From a virus, in IMG/VR virus record IMGVR_UViG_3300030329_003902, positions 1 through 41,914 of that record: DNA of 41,914 nt. One strand, given 5' to 3'. Position 1 is the first letter of the stretch. Each line of letters opens with the position of its first letter. The position numbers and the translations under genes were made by a program. Positions 1-6,373 of this stretch are shown here, piece after piece. The notes beneath the pieces are model-generated. The model had not been told where the DNA came from, did no database searches, and saw nothing but the letters and a program-made list of their open reading frames with translations.

Positions 1-100
1 AGTAGAATTGCTCTAATTCTTTTTCTGAATAATGCTCTTCATCTAGAACTGGATATTCCTCTAATCTTTCTACAATCTTATCTCCAGTTTGTAATAATAT
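1..100. repeat. Terminal overlap repeat (contig is circular)
   Basis: Bases 3-100 are identical to 41817-41914, the last 98 bases of the window. Base 2 (g) differs from 41816 (a), and base 1 matches 41815. The leftward gene on both sides stays in frame when the ends are joined, so this is most simply the redundant overlap of a circular or circularly permuted assembly rather than a biological terminal repeat. Confidence 0.9.
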
Positions 101-409
101 TGTGTAATCCTCATGGATTAATATTTGTTCTACCCAACCTACAGCCCAATGACCCATTCTATTAATTTTTAATGGAGCATTATCTGGTTCATAATCAGAA
201 TCCTCATAATAATTATCTACAATATCTTGTAATTCTTTATGAGTACATTCAAAATTAGATTTCTCTAATATTTCTGAATCCCTATGTTGAACTCCTACAA
301 CATAATAAGTAGGATGTCTTTCGCCTAGATAATTTTCCGCATTATCAAAAGCTGTAACACCATCGGTAGACCATCGGCTTAATTTTGTTGGCTTATATTT
401 ATTTGACAT
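1..409 (-). CDS. Conserved phage hypothetical, N-terminal part (continues at 41914)
   Basis: This is the first 136 codons of a gene that crosses the contig join. Once the overlap is removed it runs to the stop at 41300, giving 307 residues. The start is the ATG at 409, with AGGGA about 8 bases upstream. The segment GHWAVGWVEQILIH followed by LEEYPVLDEEHYS resembles a conserved phage family of unknown role (from memory). The whole protein is acidic and soluble, with no signal or membrane segment. It follows leader module 1 (410-596), which probably sets its expression. No function is assigned. Confidence 0.8.
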   Translation of the reverse strand, partial: MSNKYKPTKLSRWSTDGVTAFDNAENYLGERHPTYYVVGVQHRDSEILEKSNFECTHKELQDIVDNYYEDSDYEPDNAPLKINRMGHWAVGWVEQILIHEDYTILLQTGDKIVERLEEYPVLDEEHYSEKELEQFY

Positions 410-596
410 TTTATTTTCCCTAGATTTATAAAAATCTCCTAGATAGTTTAAGTTTTTTCCTAGAAATAAAGTTTCCCTAGATTCAGAATTTTAAAAATTT
501 TAAAAAATTGAAAAATTCAAAATTGAGAAGTAGGAAATTCCTATTTTGAATTATAGAAACTTCCTACTTGACAAATTGCCTGGAGTTCAGAAAAAT
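410..596 (-). promoter_or_regulatory. Leader module 1
   Basis: This 187-base non-coding stretch lies between two leftward genes. Read leftward it begins directly after the stop codon at 597 with a 30-base element (596-567: ATTTTT, six variable bases, TCCAG, six bases, TGTCAAG). A hairpin follows (AAGTAGGAA/TTCCTACTT, 561-569 with 528-536), then a T-rich run, then four copies of TCTAGG before the ATG at 409. Elements of the same length and layout occur at 1433-1404 and 1872-1843. Function unknown; promoter, terminator or processing site are all possible. Confidence 0.5.
528..569 (-). terminator. Hairpin with T-rich tail
   Basis: AAGTAGGAA (528-536) pairs with TTCCTACTT (561-569). On the leftward strand it is followed by a strongly T-rich stretch, which suits an intrinsic terminator for the gene ending at 597. 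The loop is about 24 bases, which is long for a terminator. Confidence 0.5.
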
Positions 597-833
597 TTAA
601 TTTTCACTACCAAACATCATCATGGCTTTGCATAATGCATTTAAATCATCTTCTATGCTTTCTAAGTTATTAAGTTCATCTTGTAATTCACTTAGATTAG
701 ATTCCATTTGGTTTTTTAATTCCAATGCATTGTCTCTTGCATCACTAATACTAGATTTTGCTTTAGTAATTTTATTAACAATGTTAATAAACATTGGAGC
801 AACACTTTTCATTTCTATTTCAGCGTTTGACAT
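597..833 (-). CDS. Small coiled-coil protein
   Basis: The product has 78 residues and is almost wholly helical. Heptad-like spacing of L, I and M (MESNLSELQDELNNLESIED) suggests a coiled coil. The ATG at 833 is chosen because AAGGAG lies 7 bases upstream. The frame remains open to 857 but has no such site there. It overlaps the preceding gene (820-999) by 14 bases, implying translational coupling. No function recognised; it could be a small adaptor or inhibitor. Confidence 0.7.
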   Translation of the reverse strand: MSNAEIEMKSVAPMFINIVNKITKAKSSISDARDNALELKNQMESNLSELQDELNNLESIEDDLNALCKAMMMFGSEN

Positions 834-999
834 TTTCAATCTCCTTAAATAAATCATCTATGGTTTTATATTTCTGATTAGTATTAACTCTGAAAGTAAA
901 GTTACCTGCAAGAATTTCCATTAGTTCTTTAAATCTTTCTTCATTTTTTACTTCAACAGAAATAATATATTTTGGATCAGTTTCTTCAAAAATACTCAT
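820..999 (-). CDS. Small acidic hypothetical protein
   Basis: A 59-residue protein starting MSIFEETDPKYIISVEVKNE. The start at 999 has AGGTGA 5 bases upstream. It sits between, and tightly coupled to, the genes at 1000-1161 and 597-833. A beta-helix-beta pattern (YIISVEV, then ERFKELMEIL, then FTFRVN) is the only structure suggested. No family recognised. Confidence 0.6.
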   Translation of the reverse strand: MSIFEETDPKYIISVEVKNEERFKELMEILAGNFTFRVNTNQKYKTIDDLFKEIENVKR

Positions 1000-1161
1000 T
1001 TATTCACCTGTATACCTAAAACATATGGAAGTTTTTTTCATACAATATAAACAAAATTCTTTTTGTGAATCTAGAACAGGTGTATTTTTATGACCATTAA
1101 AATTCTCGTCATACCATTTTTCTAAATCCTGATGAGAAGTTTTATAAACTTGTGTAGTCAT
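1000..1161 (-). CDS. Small protein with CxxC knuckle
   Basis: A 53-residue protein. Near its C-terminus EFCLYCMKKTSICF has a C-x2-C pair and a third cysteine, the look of a degenerate zinc knuckle. Its stop directly abuts the start codon at 999. It is one of several tiny cysteine-pair proteins in this phage. Function unknown. Confidence 0.5.
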   Translation of the reverse strand: MTTQVYKTSHQDLEKWYDENFNGHKNTPVLDSQKEFCLYCMKKTSICFRYTGE

Positions 1162-1162
1162 T

Positions 1163-1258
1163 TTAATAATTCCAGCAAGATACTGTTAAACGATTACATG
1201 TTTTACAAAATCTCTTTTTAGATTTCTTAGCAATTAATCTCACATCTACTTTACTCAT
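1163..1258 (-). CDS. Tiny basic protein with CxxC
   Basis: A 31-residue ORF rich in Lys and Arg, with C-x2-C (FCKTC) and a further Cys near the end. AAAGGA lies about 9 bases before the ATG. It is the first ORF after leader module 2 and is followed after one base by the gene at 1000-1161. Its short length leaves doubt, but spacing, ribosome site and the CxxC theme support it. Confidence 0.4.
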   Translation of the reverse strand: MSKVDVRLIAKKSKKRFCKTCNRLTVSCWNY

Positions 1259-1433
1259 GACATTTTTCCTTTAACTAAGGTTTTTCTATTAATATTAAGT
1301 TGCCTAGATTTACCCTTCCTTTAATAAACTTAATAACTAAAATAAATAATCAATGGATTAGACAAGATTAATTCTTATCTAATCCGTTGAGTGTTTATTG
1401 CTACTTGACAAAACAACTGGTATGCCCAAAAAT
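1259..1433 (-). promoter_or_regulatory. Leader module 2
   Basis: This non-coding stretch follows the stop at 1434 directly. Leftward it begins with the 30-base element (1433-1404: ATTTTT, GGGCAT, ACCAG, six bases, TGTCAAG). A stable hairpin follows at 1355-1385, then one AATCTAGG copy, then the ribosome site for the ORF at 1258. Organisation and the roughly 150-base distance to the next ATG match modules 1 and 3. Confidence 0.5.
1355..1385 (-). terminator. Hairpin in leader module 2
   Basis: GGATTAGA-c-AAGA (1355-1367) pairs with TCTT-a-TCTAATCC (1373-1385), twelve base pairs with one mismatch and a 5-base loop. The leftward downstream side is T-rich but not a pure T run, so it may be a terminator or attenuator for the gene ending at 1434. 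Confidence 0.5.
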
Positions 1434-1694
1434 CTAAAAATTCAACCTTTTTTTCATCTCTAACCTAACTTGATTAATATGCTCACATAGTTTTGGAATC
1501 TCTACACAAACTTTCTTCCCGTTAAATGCAAACTTATTTGTACAATCTGATTGATTAACAAATAAATCCCACAATTCATTATGTAATGCAAAATGTTCAT
1601 CTAGATCCGTTTCAGCATTTTTATAAGTTGCGTTAAGTTTTTCAACTCTTTCTAAAACTGTCTGATGATTAATGTAATCCTTAACATCTTTCAT
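1434..1694 (-). CDS. Hypothetical helical protein
   Basis: An 86-residue protein of mixed charge, mainly helical by composition. AGGAGG lies 6 bases before the ATG at 1694, one of the best ribosome sites in this arm, so strong expression is likely. It follows leader module 3 and is itself followed by module 2. No family recognised. Confidence 0.65.
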   Translation of the reverse strand: MKDVKDYINHQTVLERVEKLNATYKNAETDLDEHFALHNELWDLFVNQSDCTNKFAFNGKKVCVEIPKLCEHINQVRLEMKKRLNF

Positions 1695-2008
1695 TATTTC
1701 CTCCTAGATTTAGTTCCCCTAGATTCAGTTTTTTTTAAAACTCATTTTTTTAAATTTTTATTTTTTCTAAAAAATTTTTATCCTGGATAAAAAAAGTTTT
1801 ATTTTTGTAAAAACTCCTCATGTGTCATTGGGTTAATACCCTCTTGACGTTTTAACTGGCATGCGAAAAAATTCTATTTCGCCACACCTTAATCACTATT
1901 TCATTAGCACTCCTATTGTTACTGTTAATTTCAATTGTCAATTAAAACCCATTAATCAATAATGAATTTTAAATGGCAATTCAAACAAAAAAATTTGGAC
2001 GTGCAAAT
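1695..2008 (-). promoter_or_regulatory. Leader module 3 and upstream non-coding region
   Basis: No convincing gene. Leftward it holds a TTGACA -35-like box (1941-1936) with a poor -10; AGGAG followed by the two-codon ORF ATG-AAA-TAG (1904-1896); the third 30-base element (1872-1843: ATTTTT, TCGCAT, GCCAG, six bases, CGTCAAG); a GGGT/ACCC mini-hairpin directly after it; a perfect inverted repeat TTTTTATCC/GGATAAAAA (1775-1783 and 1785-1793); and two AATCTAGG copies before the ATG at 1694. Confidence 0.45.
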
Positions 2009-2033
2009 AGGGAAGATTTTTTACGTCTTCCCT
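2009..2033 (-). terminator. Terminator after the first leftward gene
   Basis: AGGGAAGA (2009-2016) and TCTTCCCT (2026-2033) form an 8-bp stem with a 9-base loop just past the stop at 2055. The downstream leftward bases are not a clean T run, so it may be inefficient or mainly an mRNA 3-prime stabiliser. Confidence 0.55.
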
Positions 2034-2054
2034 AAATGCTATGGGTTAAGATTT

Positions 2055-2666
2055 TTATTTTTTAATCTTGTTACCAATGGATTCATAAATTTCTTTAACC
2101 ACGGAATCAACATTCAAATTAAATCGACCCCATGGACGAGATTCAAACTCATCACAAAGTTTTAAATCATTGTTATGATCCGTTTGGATTTGTAAATATC
2201 CTACACGATTGTCTACACGATCACCTTTAATCATTGGTGATTTATCATTGAGGAATTCATTACCACTTTTATCAGTAGGAATTTTGAATACTCCTGTAAG
2301 ATTATCGAGTGCTTGTTTTACTTCAGGATTATTTTTAATAGCCATAACAAATTGATCATAGAGAACATTTCCAACATGTGGATTATAAAACTTCTGATAT
2401 GGTCCGTGTTCGGCTAAAACTTCAGCATCATAAATAGCTTTAAAGTATTTAAGTGCTTGTTTTTCGTGTCCCTTGCTTGGAATAGCGTCTTTAACGTGAC
2501 CATCTGAACCAAGGTGAACAGTAGCTAAAATTTCTTTCGCAACCACTTCCTTGGTGACTGCATCATATTTATCAAACAATTCTCCAGCAATTGTATTGCC
2601 ACTAAACAAGTGATGCACAACTTCAGTTTTAACTTCTGTTTTAATTTCTTTAATTTCTTTAGACAT
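2055..2666 (-). CDS. First leftward gene, unknown function
   Basis: A 203-residue, highly charged protein. The N-terminus (KEIKEIKTEVKTEVVHH) is an amphipathic helix; the rest is mixed helix with no cysteine cluster or membrane segment. The start at 2666 has CTGGAG 8 bases upstream. It is the promoter-proximal gene of the leftward arm with its own hairpin behind it, so it is probably a separately expressed early protein. I do not recognise the family; host takeover is only a guess from position. Confidence 0.75.
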   Translation of the reverse strand: MSKEIKEIKTEVKTEVVHHLFSGNTIAGELFDKYDAVTKEVVAKEILATVHLGSDGHVKDAIPSKGHEKQALKYFKAIYDAEVLAEHGPYQKFYNPHVGNVLYDQFVMAIKNNPEVKQALDNLTGVFKIPTDKSGNEFLNDKSPMIKGDRVDNRVGYLQIQTDHNNDLKLCDEFESRPWGRFNLNVDSVVKEIYESIGNKIKK

Positions 2667-2895
2667 TTTAAATTCTCCAGTTTTTAAATATTTTTTTTTA
2701 GAATATTTAGATTTTCTAAAACTTTACATAATCCTCCCTTGCTATCCATTATAGATTCTATGGCGATGTATGTACTGGTATGATGGTTTACATCTAAAAA
2801 ATACACAATATATAACGAACCCTCCTATAATAGATATATAACGTGAGGAAGTATATAGAGAGTATAAAAGGAATGTAGCGAAAGTGTGATAATAT
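2667..2895. promoter_or_regulatory. Divergent control region between the arms
   Basis: 229 bases without a gene separate the divergent arms. Leftward: TATAAT at 2753-2748 with a poor -35 (AGTACA). Rightward: TTTACA (2787-2792), 16 bases, TATATA (2809-2814), plus a second TATAAT at 2826-2831. TATATAACG is repeated directly at 2809-2817 and 2835-2843, which could be a regulator site. A GGGAGG site followed by ATG-TAA lies on the leftward strand (2738-2724). Confidence 0.6.
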
Positions 2896-2916
2896 GTGAC
2901 TGAGAGTGAGGGTTTT

Positions 2917-3258
2917 ATGACGCAAGATAATAGAGAAAGGATTGTTAAATTAGAAGAGGAGTTACTGCAAGCTAGAAGTAGGGTTGTCGATTTAGAAGCT
3001 AAAACCAAAACAACATTAACTGGTGGTCAGTTTCTTACGATAGTTTTAATTGGTCCGCTTTTTCTTGCCTTCGTAACTTTAGGTGTATTGATTGTATGGA
3101 AGACTACAAGTAAGCCGAGTGAGATTGCTCCACATCTAGATATAATATTAGTGGCATTTGCTATATTCGCAAATCCAGTTACCGCAGCAGCGAGTGTTAT
3201 TGTCAGCTTAATGAGTGATGAGATTAAGTCAAAGATAAAAGATGGAGGTAATGAATAA
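2917..3258 (+). CDS. Two-span membrane protein with N-terminal coiled coil
   Basis: 113 residues. Residues 1-35 form a charged coiled coil (ERIVKLEEELLQARSRVVDL). Hydrophobic spans lie at about 39-61 and 74-98, followed by a Lys-rich tail. The ATG at 2917 is chosen for GAGGG 5 bases upstream; an in-frame GTG at 2896 is possible. It is the first rightward gene and overlaps the next by one base (TAATG). Spans and coiled coil resemble accessory lysis or envelope proteins, but at this position the role is open. Confidence 0.7.
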   Translation: MTQDNRERIVKLEEELLQARSRVVDLEAKTKTTLTGGQFLTIVLIGPLFLAFVTLGVLIVWKTTSKPSEIAPHLDIILVAFAIFANPVTAAASVIVSLMSDEIKSKIKDGGNE

Positions 3259-4136
3259 TGAAAGATCGAAAGTTTTCTATTCCTAGTTTGAAGTTTAGTT
3301 TAGGGGCATTTGGAAGATTCAAATTACCTTCAGCGTCTAAATTAAAATTGCCTTTTCCTACAGGAATTTATCTTGGTGGAGGCAAACTTATAGTTGTTAG
3401 CCTGAGTTTCGTTGCCCTTGGATTTCTCGCATCCATGTTTCTGCTCTTGAATACAGGAGAGCAAGAGATAACCTTTCCGATGTTAGGTGCTAGTTACGAA
3501 GCTCCTTCTATGGTGGGAAGCAATATAACGGATGCTGAGTTTCCTATGGATAGGAGCCAGACGTTGCAGATTAATATGCCAGCTAGTTTAAGGTTGGATG
3601 TGGTTTCCTTTAAGAATATCAATCTAGGAAAGAGTGGATTAACGGATGCTTTTCAGATTGCAGGAACAAGTACAAGTGATGTTATTACTATTGAGACTGT
3701 GACTATCAAAAACTCTTCCTTCCCTACTATGGATTGGGCAAACGGTGACATATTTAAAATTAATGCTACAAGTTCTGTTATTGCTGCTGGTCACACATTT
3801 AGTCCTACAATGGCAAGTTCAACCAATGACGTTGTAATAGGTAGCGGTCGTGGAGCAACAAGCTATATAGCAGAGGATATGACCGTTGACAGGATTTTAC
3901 TTCTGCAAAGTACAACAGGTGGAGATGTCGTTATCGAGAATCTTATCCTTGATAATGTAAACGCGTGGACAGGAGCGTTTAACGCAGATTATTTTGAAAT
4001 AGGTACTCTCACTCTTGAGAATGTCAGGATAGGTGATGATGGTGATATTAATAGTGCTGATCTTGTAATTAACTCTAGCGTGAAAGTTAATACCGTTAAC
4101 GATGGAGTCCAAGAAGAGCCAATCTTTATAAGGTAA
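3258..4136 (+). CDS. Signal-anchored beta-rich protein
   Basis: 292 residues. A very basic amphipathic N-terminus (1-40, repeated K-L-P and F-S-L patterns) precedes one membrane span (about 43-65). A Ser/Thr/Asn/Val-rich ectodomain of about 225 residues follows, with short beta-strand repeats such as VITIETVTI, VVIENLILDNV and IGTLTLENVRI, suggesting a beta-helix or beta-sandwich. The positive-inside rule would place the beta domain outside the cell membrane. It is coupled to 2917-3258. It could alter the host surface or be a virion component; no family is recognised. Confidence 0.7.
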   Translation: MKDRKFSIPSLKFSLGAFGRFKLPSASKLKLPFPTGIYLGGGKLIVVSLSFVALGFLASMFLLLNTGEQEITFPMLGASYEAPSMVGSNITDAEFPMDRSQTLQINMPASLRLDVVSFKNINLGKSGLTDAFQIAGTSTSDVITIETVTIKNSSFPTMDWANGDIFKINATSSVIAAGHTFSPTMASSTNDVVIGSGRGATSYIAEDMTVDRILLLQSTTGGDVVIENLILDNVNAWTGAFNADYFEIGTLTLENVRIGDDGDINSADLVINSSVKVNTVNDGVQEEPIFIR

Positions 4137-4138
4137 CT

Positions 4139-4792
4139 ATGAACGAAACAACTATAGCTGAACTAGAAGAACATTATGGTCAACCTCAAATCTCTGAGGA
4201 TGGAGTAGCTATCTGTGGCAGAGGTAAGAAGTTAAATGGTATCTGTAGATTTGATGCAGGTTGGGGAACAGATCACGTTGGATATGGTCCATGCAAGCAT
4301 CACGATACAGAAGGTAAGATGGAGTTAACCTCTGTCGATAGAGGAAGAGTTGTTTATTCTAACATAGCCACAAACTCTCGCCTTAAAGAACATTTACATC
4401 AAGAGGAAAAGAGAACTGAGTTAGATAACCTTGACGGAGAGATTGTTCTCCTTAGAGCAATGCTGAAGATTCTTGTTGAGAAGTATGGTGAGAAGGTTCT
4501 TGATGATGAGACTTTAGACTTACTGGAGTTTGGTACTGACTTTGAAACTATTGACCTTCAAACAAAGTCTCTCGTTAATCTGGTAGATAAGATTAGTACG
4601 AGCATTAAACGAAAGTACGAAGTTCTGCAAATAGCAGGAAGTACGATAACCAGAGAGAAAGTCCGTAACTATATGAACCAGATACAGTTGGCGTTAGGTC
4701 AAACCCTGAGAAACGAATGTCAGCATTGCCATAAATTGCATAACCAAAGAGATAATGCGATAGAAGCAATTAGAAGAGTTGGAGATATCTAG
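4139..4792 (+). CDS. Zinc-knuckle protein, candidate terminase small subunit
   Basis: 217 residues. Residues about 26-54 carry CGRGKKLNGICRF...GWGTDHVGYGPCKHH, a C-x8-C-x16-C-x2-H pattern seen in many phage proteins encoded just ahead of the large terminase. A long helical region (85-200) follows, then a second pair ECQHCHKLH near the C-terminus. Position before the nuclease and TerL, plus a DNA-binding-like knuckle and helical oligomerisation region, fit a small terminase. The assignment rests on motif and context only. Confidence 0.55.
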   Translation: MNETTIAELEEHYGQPQISEDGVAICGRGKKLNGICRFDAGWGTDHVGYGPCKHHDTEGKMELTSVDRGRVVYSNIATNSRLKEHLHQEEKRTELDNLDGEIVLLRAMLKILVEKYGEKVLDDETLDLLEFGTDFETIDLQTKSLVNLVDKISTSIKRKYEVLQIAGSTITREKVRNYMNQIQLALGQTLRNECQHCHKLHNQRDNAIEAIRRVGDI

Positions 4793-4797
4793 AAGGA

Positions 4798-4977
4798 TTG
4801 CATTGGCTGAAAGGATATAGACAATCTAAGAAACAAGGAAGATGTCGTATCTGTGGATCAGTAACTTATATGAAAATGAATGATGGAAAATACCTTTGTT
4901 CAGGTTTTGGGCTTGGAGGACTCAATCCATCCTCTGATGCGTTTTGCTTCAACCTGTACAGGAAAAGGAAGGCTTAG
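4798..4977 (+). CDS. Small zinc-ribbon protein
   Basis: Up to 59 residues, with CRIC early and two later Cys (YLCSG and FCFNL), an arrangement suiting a single zinc ribbon; the rest is basic. No ATG opens the frame: TTG at 4798 has AGAAGG too close, CTG at 4807 has the same site 10 bases upstream, and the first ATG (4870) would lose the CxxC. The start is therefore uncertain. The stop abuts the nuclease start at 4978, and the frame fills a gap in a tightly packed operon. Confidence 0.5.
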   Translation: MHWLKGYRQSKKQGRCRICGSVTYMKMNDGKYLCSGFGLGGLNPSSDAFCFNLYRKRKA

Positions 4978-5460
4978 ATGTTTGAATATAAAGTAAAGGT
5001 TACTAGGGTTGTGGATGGAGATACAGTTGATGTAGATATTGATCTTGGTTTTAAGATATGGCTTAGAGGGGAAAGAGTCAGGTTGATGGGTATAGATACT
5101 CCTGAGAGTAGAACGAGTAATAAGTGGGAGAAGATTCTTGGAAAGAAGAGTAAGGAGAGGTTGAAGGAACTTGTTACCCAGAATAAGGGCAAGGTTACCC
5201 TTCAGACTACAAAAGAAGGTAAAGGTAAGTTCGGAAGGATACTTGGATACCTTAACTCAGAAAGCGATGATCGCTCCTTTAACCAGATACTTGTAGACGA
5301 AGGTCACGCAAGACCTTACTTTGGTGGAAGTAAAGGCGAGATGGGTGAATGGGCAAAAGAAGAAGGGGAATGTAACTGTAAGGGAAAGAAGGCTTTTAGC
5401 AAATGTACTGGTAACTGGTTTCGTTGGACAAACAATGGATATGAGGTTCTTGAATCCTAA
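4978..5460 (+). CDS. Staphylococcal-nuclease-like (TNase) endonuclease
   Basis: 160 residues of the SNase OB-fold family. VVDGDTVDVDIDLGF (11-25) is the first strand region. RVRLMGIDTPES (33-44) holds the R and E of the active site, and GKFGRILGYL (83-92) the second Arg. By count these fall at R35, E43 and R87, the numbers used for mature S. aureus nuclease. FNQILVDEGHARPY is the usual C-terminal helix. No signal peptide, so it acts inside the cell, perhaps in packaging-linked processing or host DNA breakdown. It overlaps TerL-N by one base. Confidence 0.9.
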   Translation: MFEYKVKVTRVVDGDTVDVDIDLGFKIWLRGERVRLMGIDTPESRTSNKWEKILGKKSKERLKELVTQNKGKVTLQTTKEGKGKFGRILGYLNSESDDRSFNQILVDEGHARPYFGGSKGEMGEWAKEEGECNCKGKKAFSKCTGNWFRWTNNGYEVLES

Positions 5461-6251
5461 TGCCTAGAAAAGTAGCTGACGTAACATCAATCGGTATTCT
5501 TTCTGGAATGAGAGAAAGATCTATTTCAGAAGAACGTGCATATGATCACCCTGCTTACTTCCATGAATATGTGTTTAATCAGAAGTTACCTCCATTTCAA
5601 TGGGAGATCATGGAAACACTAATGGAAGGAGATAGCAATCCTGATAATAGTGACGTAAACCCACTTCTTATCCTTGCTCCACGTAATCATGGTAAAACTG
5701 CTCTGGCAGGAGAAAGTTTTCCTCTATGGAAAGTTGGAAGGAATAGGTTAGAGTTAGTTCAGATTATTAGTTCTGTTATATCACTAGCTGTTGAACGTAT
5801 GGGGAAGATTGAAAGTTGTATCCGATTCAACGAAAGGTACAGGCAAATGTTCGGAAACCTTTATCCAGACAGTCCAGACTTTACTTGGAAAACGGACAGG
5901 TTCGAAGTAGTGAGGGATCGGACTCAAGCGTGGGAGAGTGGAGATATTCAACGAGACGCAACATTCGCTGCTTTTGGCATTACCACAAGCGTAGAAGGTG
6001 GACGAGCAACCCTTCAAGTATATGATGACGTTGTTAGCTTTGAGAATAGTCAGAGCGATACTAATAGAAGTAACATCAGCAGTAAGTTCTGGATGAGTTT
6101 TGATCCAATGCTTATGCCTAAAGGTCAACAGATATTCCTTGGAACAAGATTCCATTACGATGATCTCTACGCTGAACTCATACCTATATTTGATACAGAG
6201 AGACTTTATACCGATTTATATCCAACAGTTCTAGAGAGTTCACATGTTTAA
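5460..6251 (+). CDS. Large terminase, N-terminal ATPase part (split gene)
   Basis: 263 residues, the ATPase half of TerL. LILAPRNHGKTALAG (70-84) is the adenine/Walker A region with the R/K-G-K-T pattern of phage terminases. LQVYDDVV (185-192) is the Walker B region. GTRFHYDDLY (228-237) matches the end of the ATPase domain (motif III region). It stops after LESSHV, where uninterrupted TerL proteins run on into the nuclease domain. The nuclease half is at 7150-8097 in another frame. The two polypeptides probably assemble on the portal as one motor. See the finding on the split. Confidence 0.9.
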   Translation: MPRKVADVTSIGILSGMRERSISEERAYDHPAYFHEYVFNQKLPPFQWEIMETLMEGDSNPDNSDVNPLLILAPRNHGKTALAGESFPLWKVGRNRLELVQIISSVISLAVERMGKIESCIRFNERYRQMFGNLYPDSPDFTWKTDRFEVVRDRTQAWESGDIQRDATFAAFGITTSVEGGRATLQVYDDVVSFENSQSDTNRSNISSKFWMSFDPMLMPKGQQIFLGTRFHYDDLYAELIPIFDTERLYTDLYPTVLESSHV

Positions 6252-6363
6252 GAAATCATTACTTGGCATACTGGTAGCAAGCGTTACAGCGTTTGTAGTT
6301 TATAAATATACTGACAAAGTGTATTGGGATGAGGAACTGGAAAGTATCCCTTGGGAGAAGTGA
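6244..6363 (+). CDS. Tiny single-span membrane ORF
   Basis: 39 residues: MFKKSLLGILVASVTAFVVY, then a charged tail ending ELESIPWEK. The hydrophobic stretch of about 16 residues after two lysines could be a signal anchor. The ATG overlaps the TerL-N stop by 8 bases, with GAGAG upstream. It lies in the DNA that separates the two terminase halves. It may be a real small membrane protein or a chance frame. Confidence 0.4.
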   Translation: MFKKSLLGILVASVTAFVVYKYTDKVYWDEELESIPWEK

Positions 6364-6373
6364 ATAACTGGAT

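Noticed and set aside
1-100. Genuine short direct terminal repeat of a linear phage genome
   Set aside because: A gene reads through the repeat in frame, which fits a circular assembly overlap; true terminal repeats normally lie between genes and are often longer.
568-596. Rightward sigma70 promoter TTGACA-17-AAAAAT (also 1405 and 1844)
   Set aside because: The -10 is poor and it would transcribe only antisense to leftward genes; kept as part of the leader modules instead.
2742-3008. Leftward hydrophobic open frame
   Set aside because: It crosses the divergent promoter region and the start of the rightward membrane gene; no ribosome site, and its hydrophobicity is a mirror effect.
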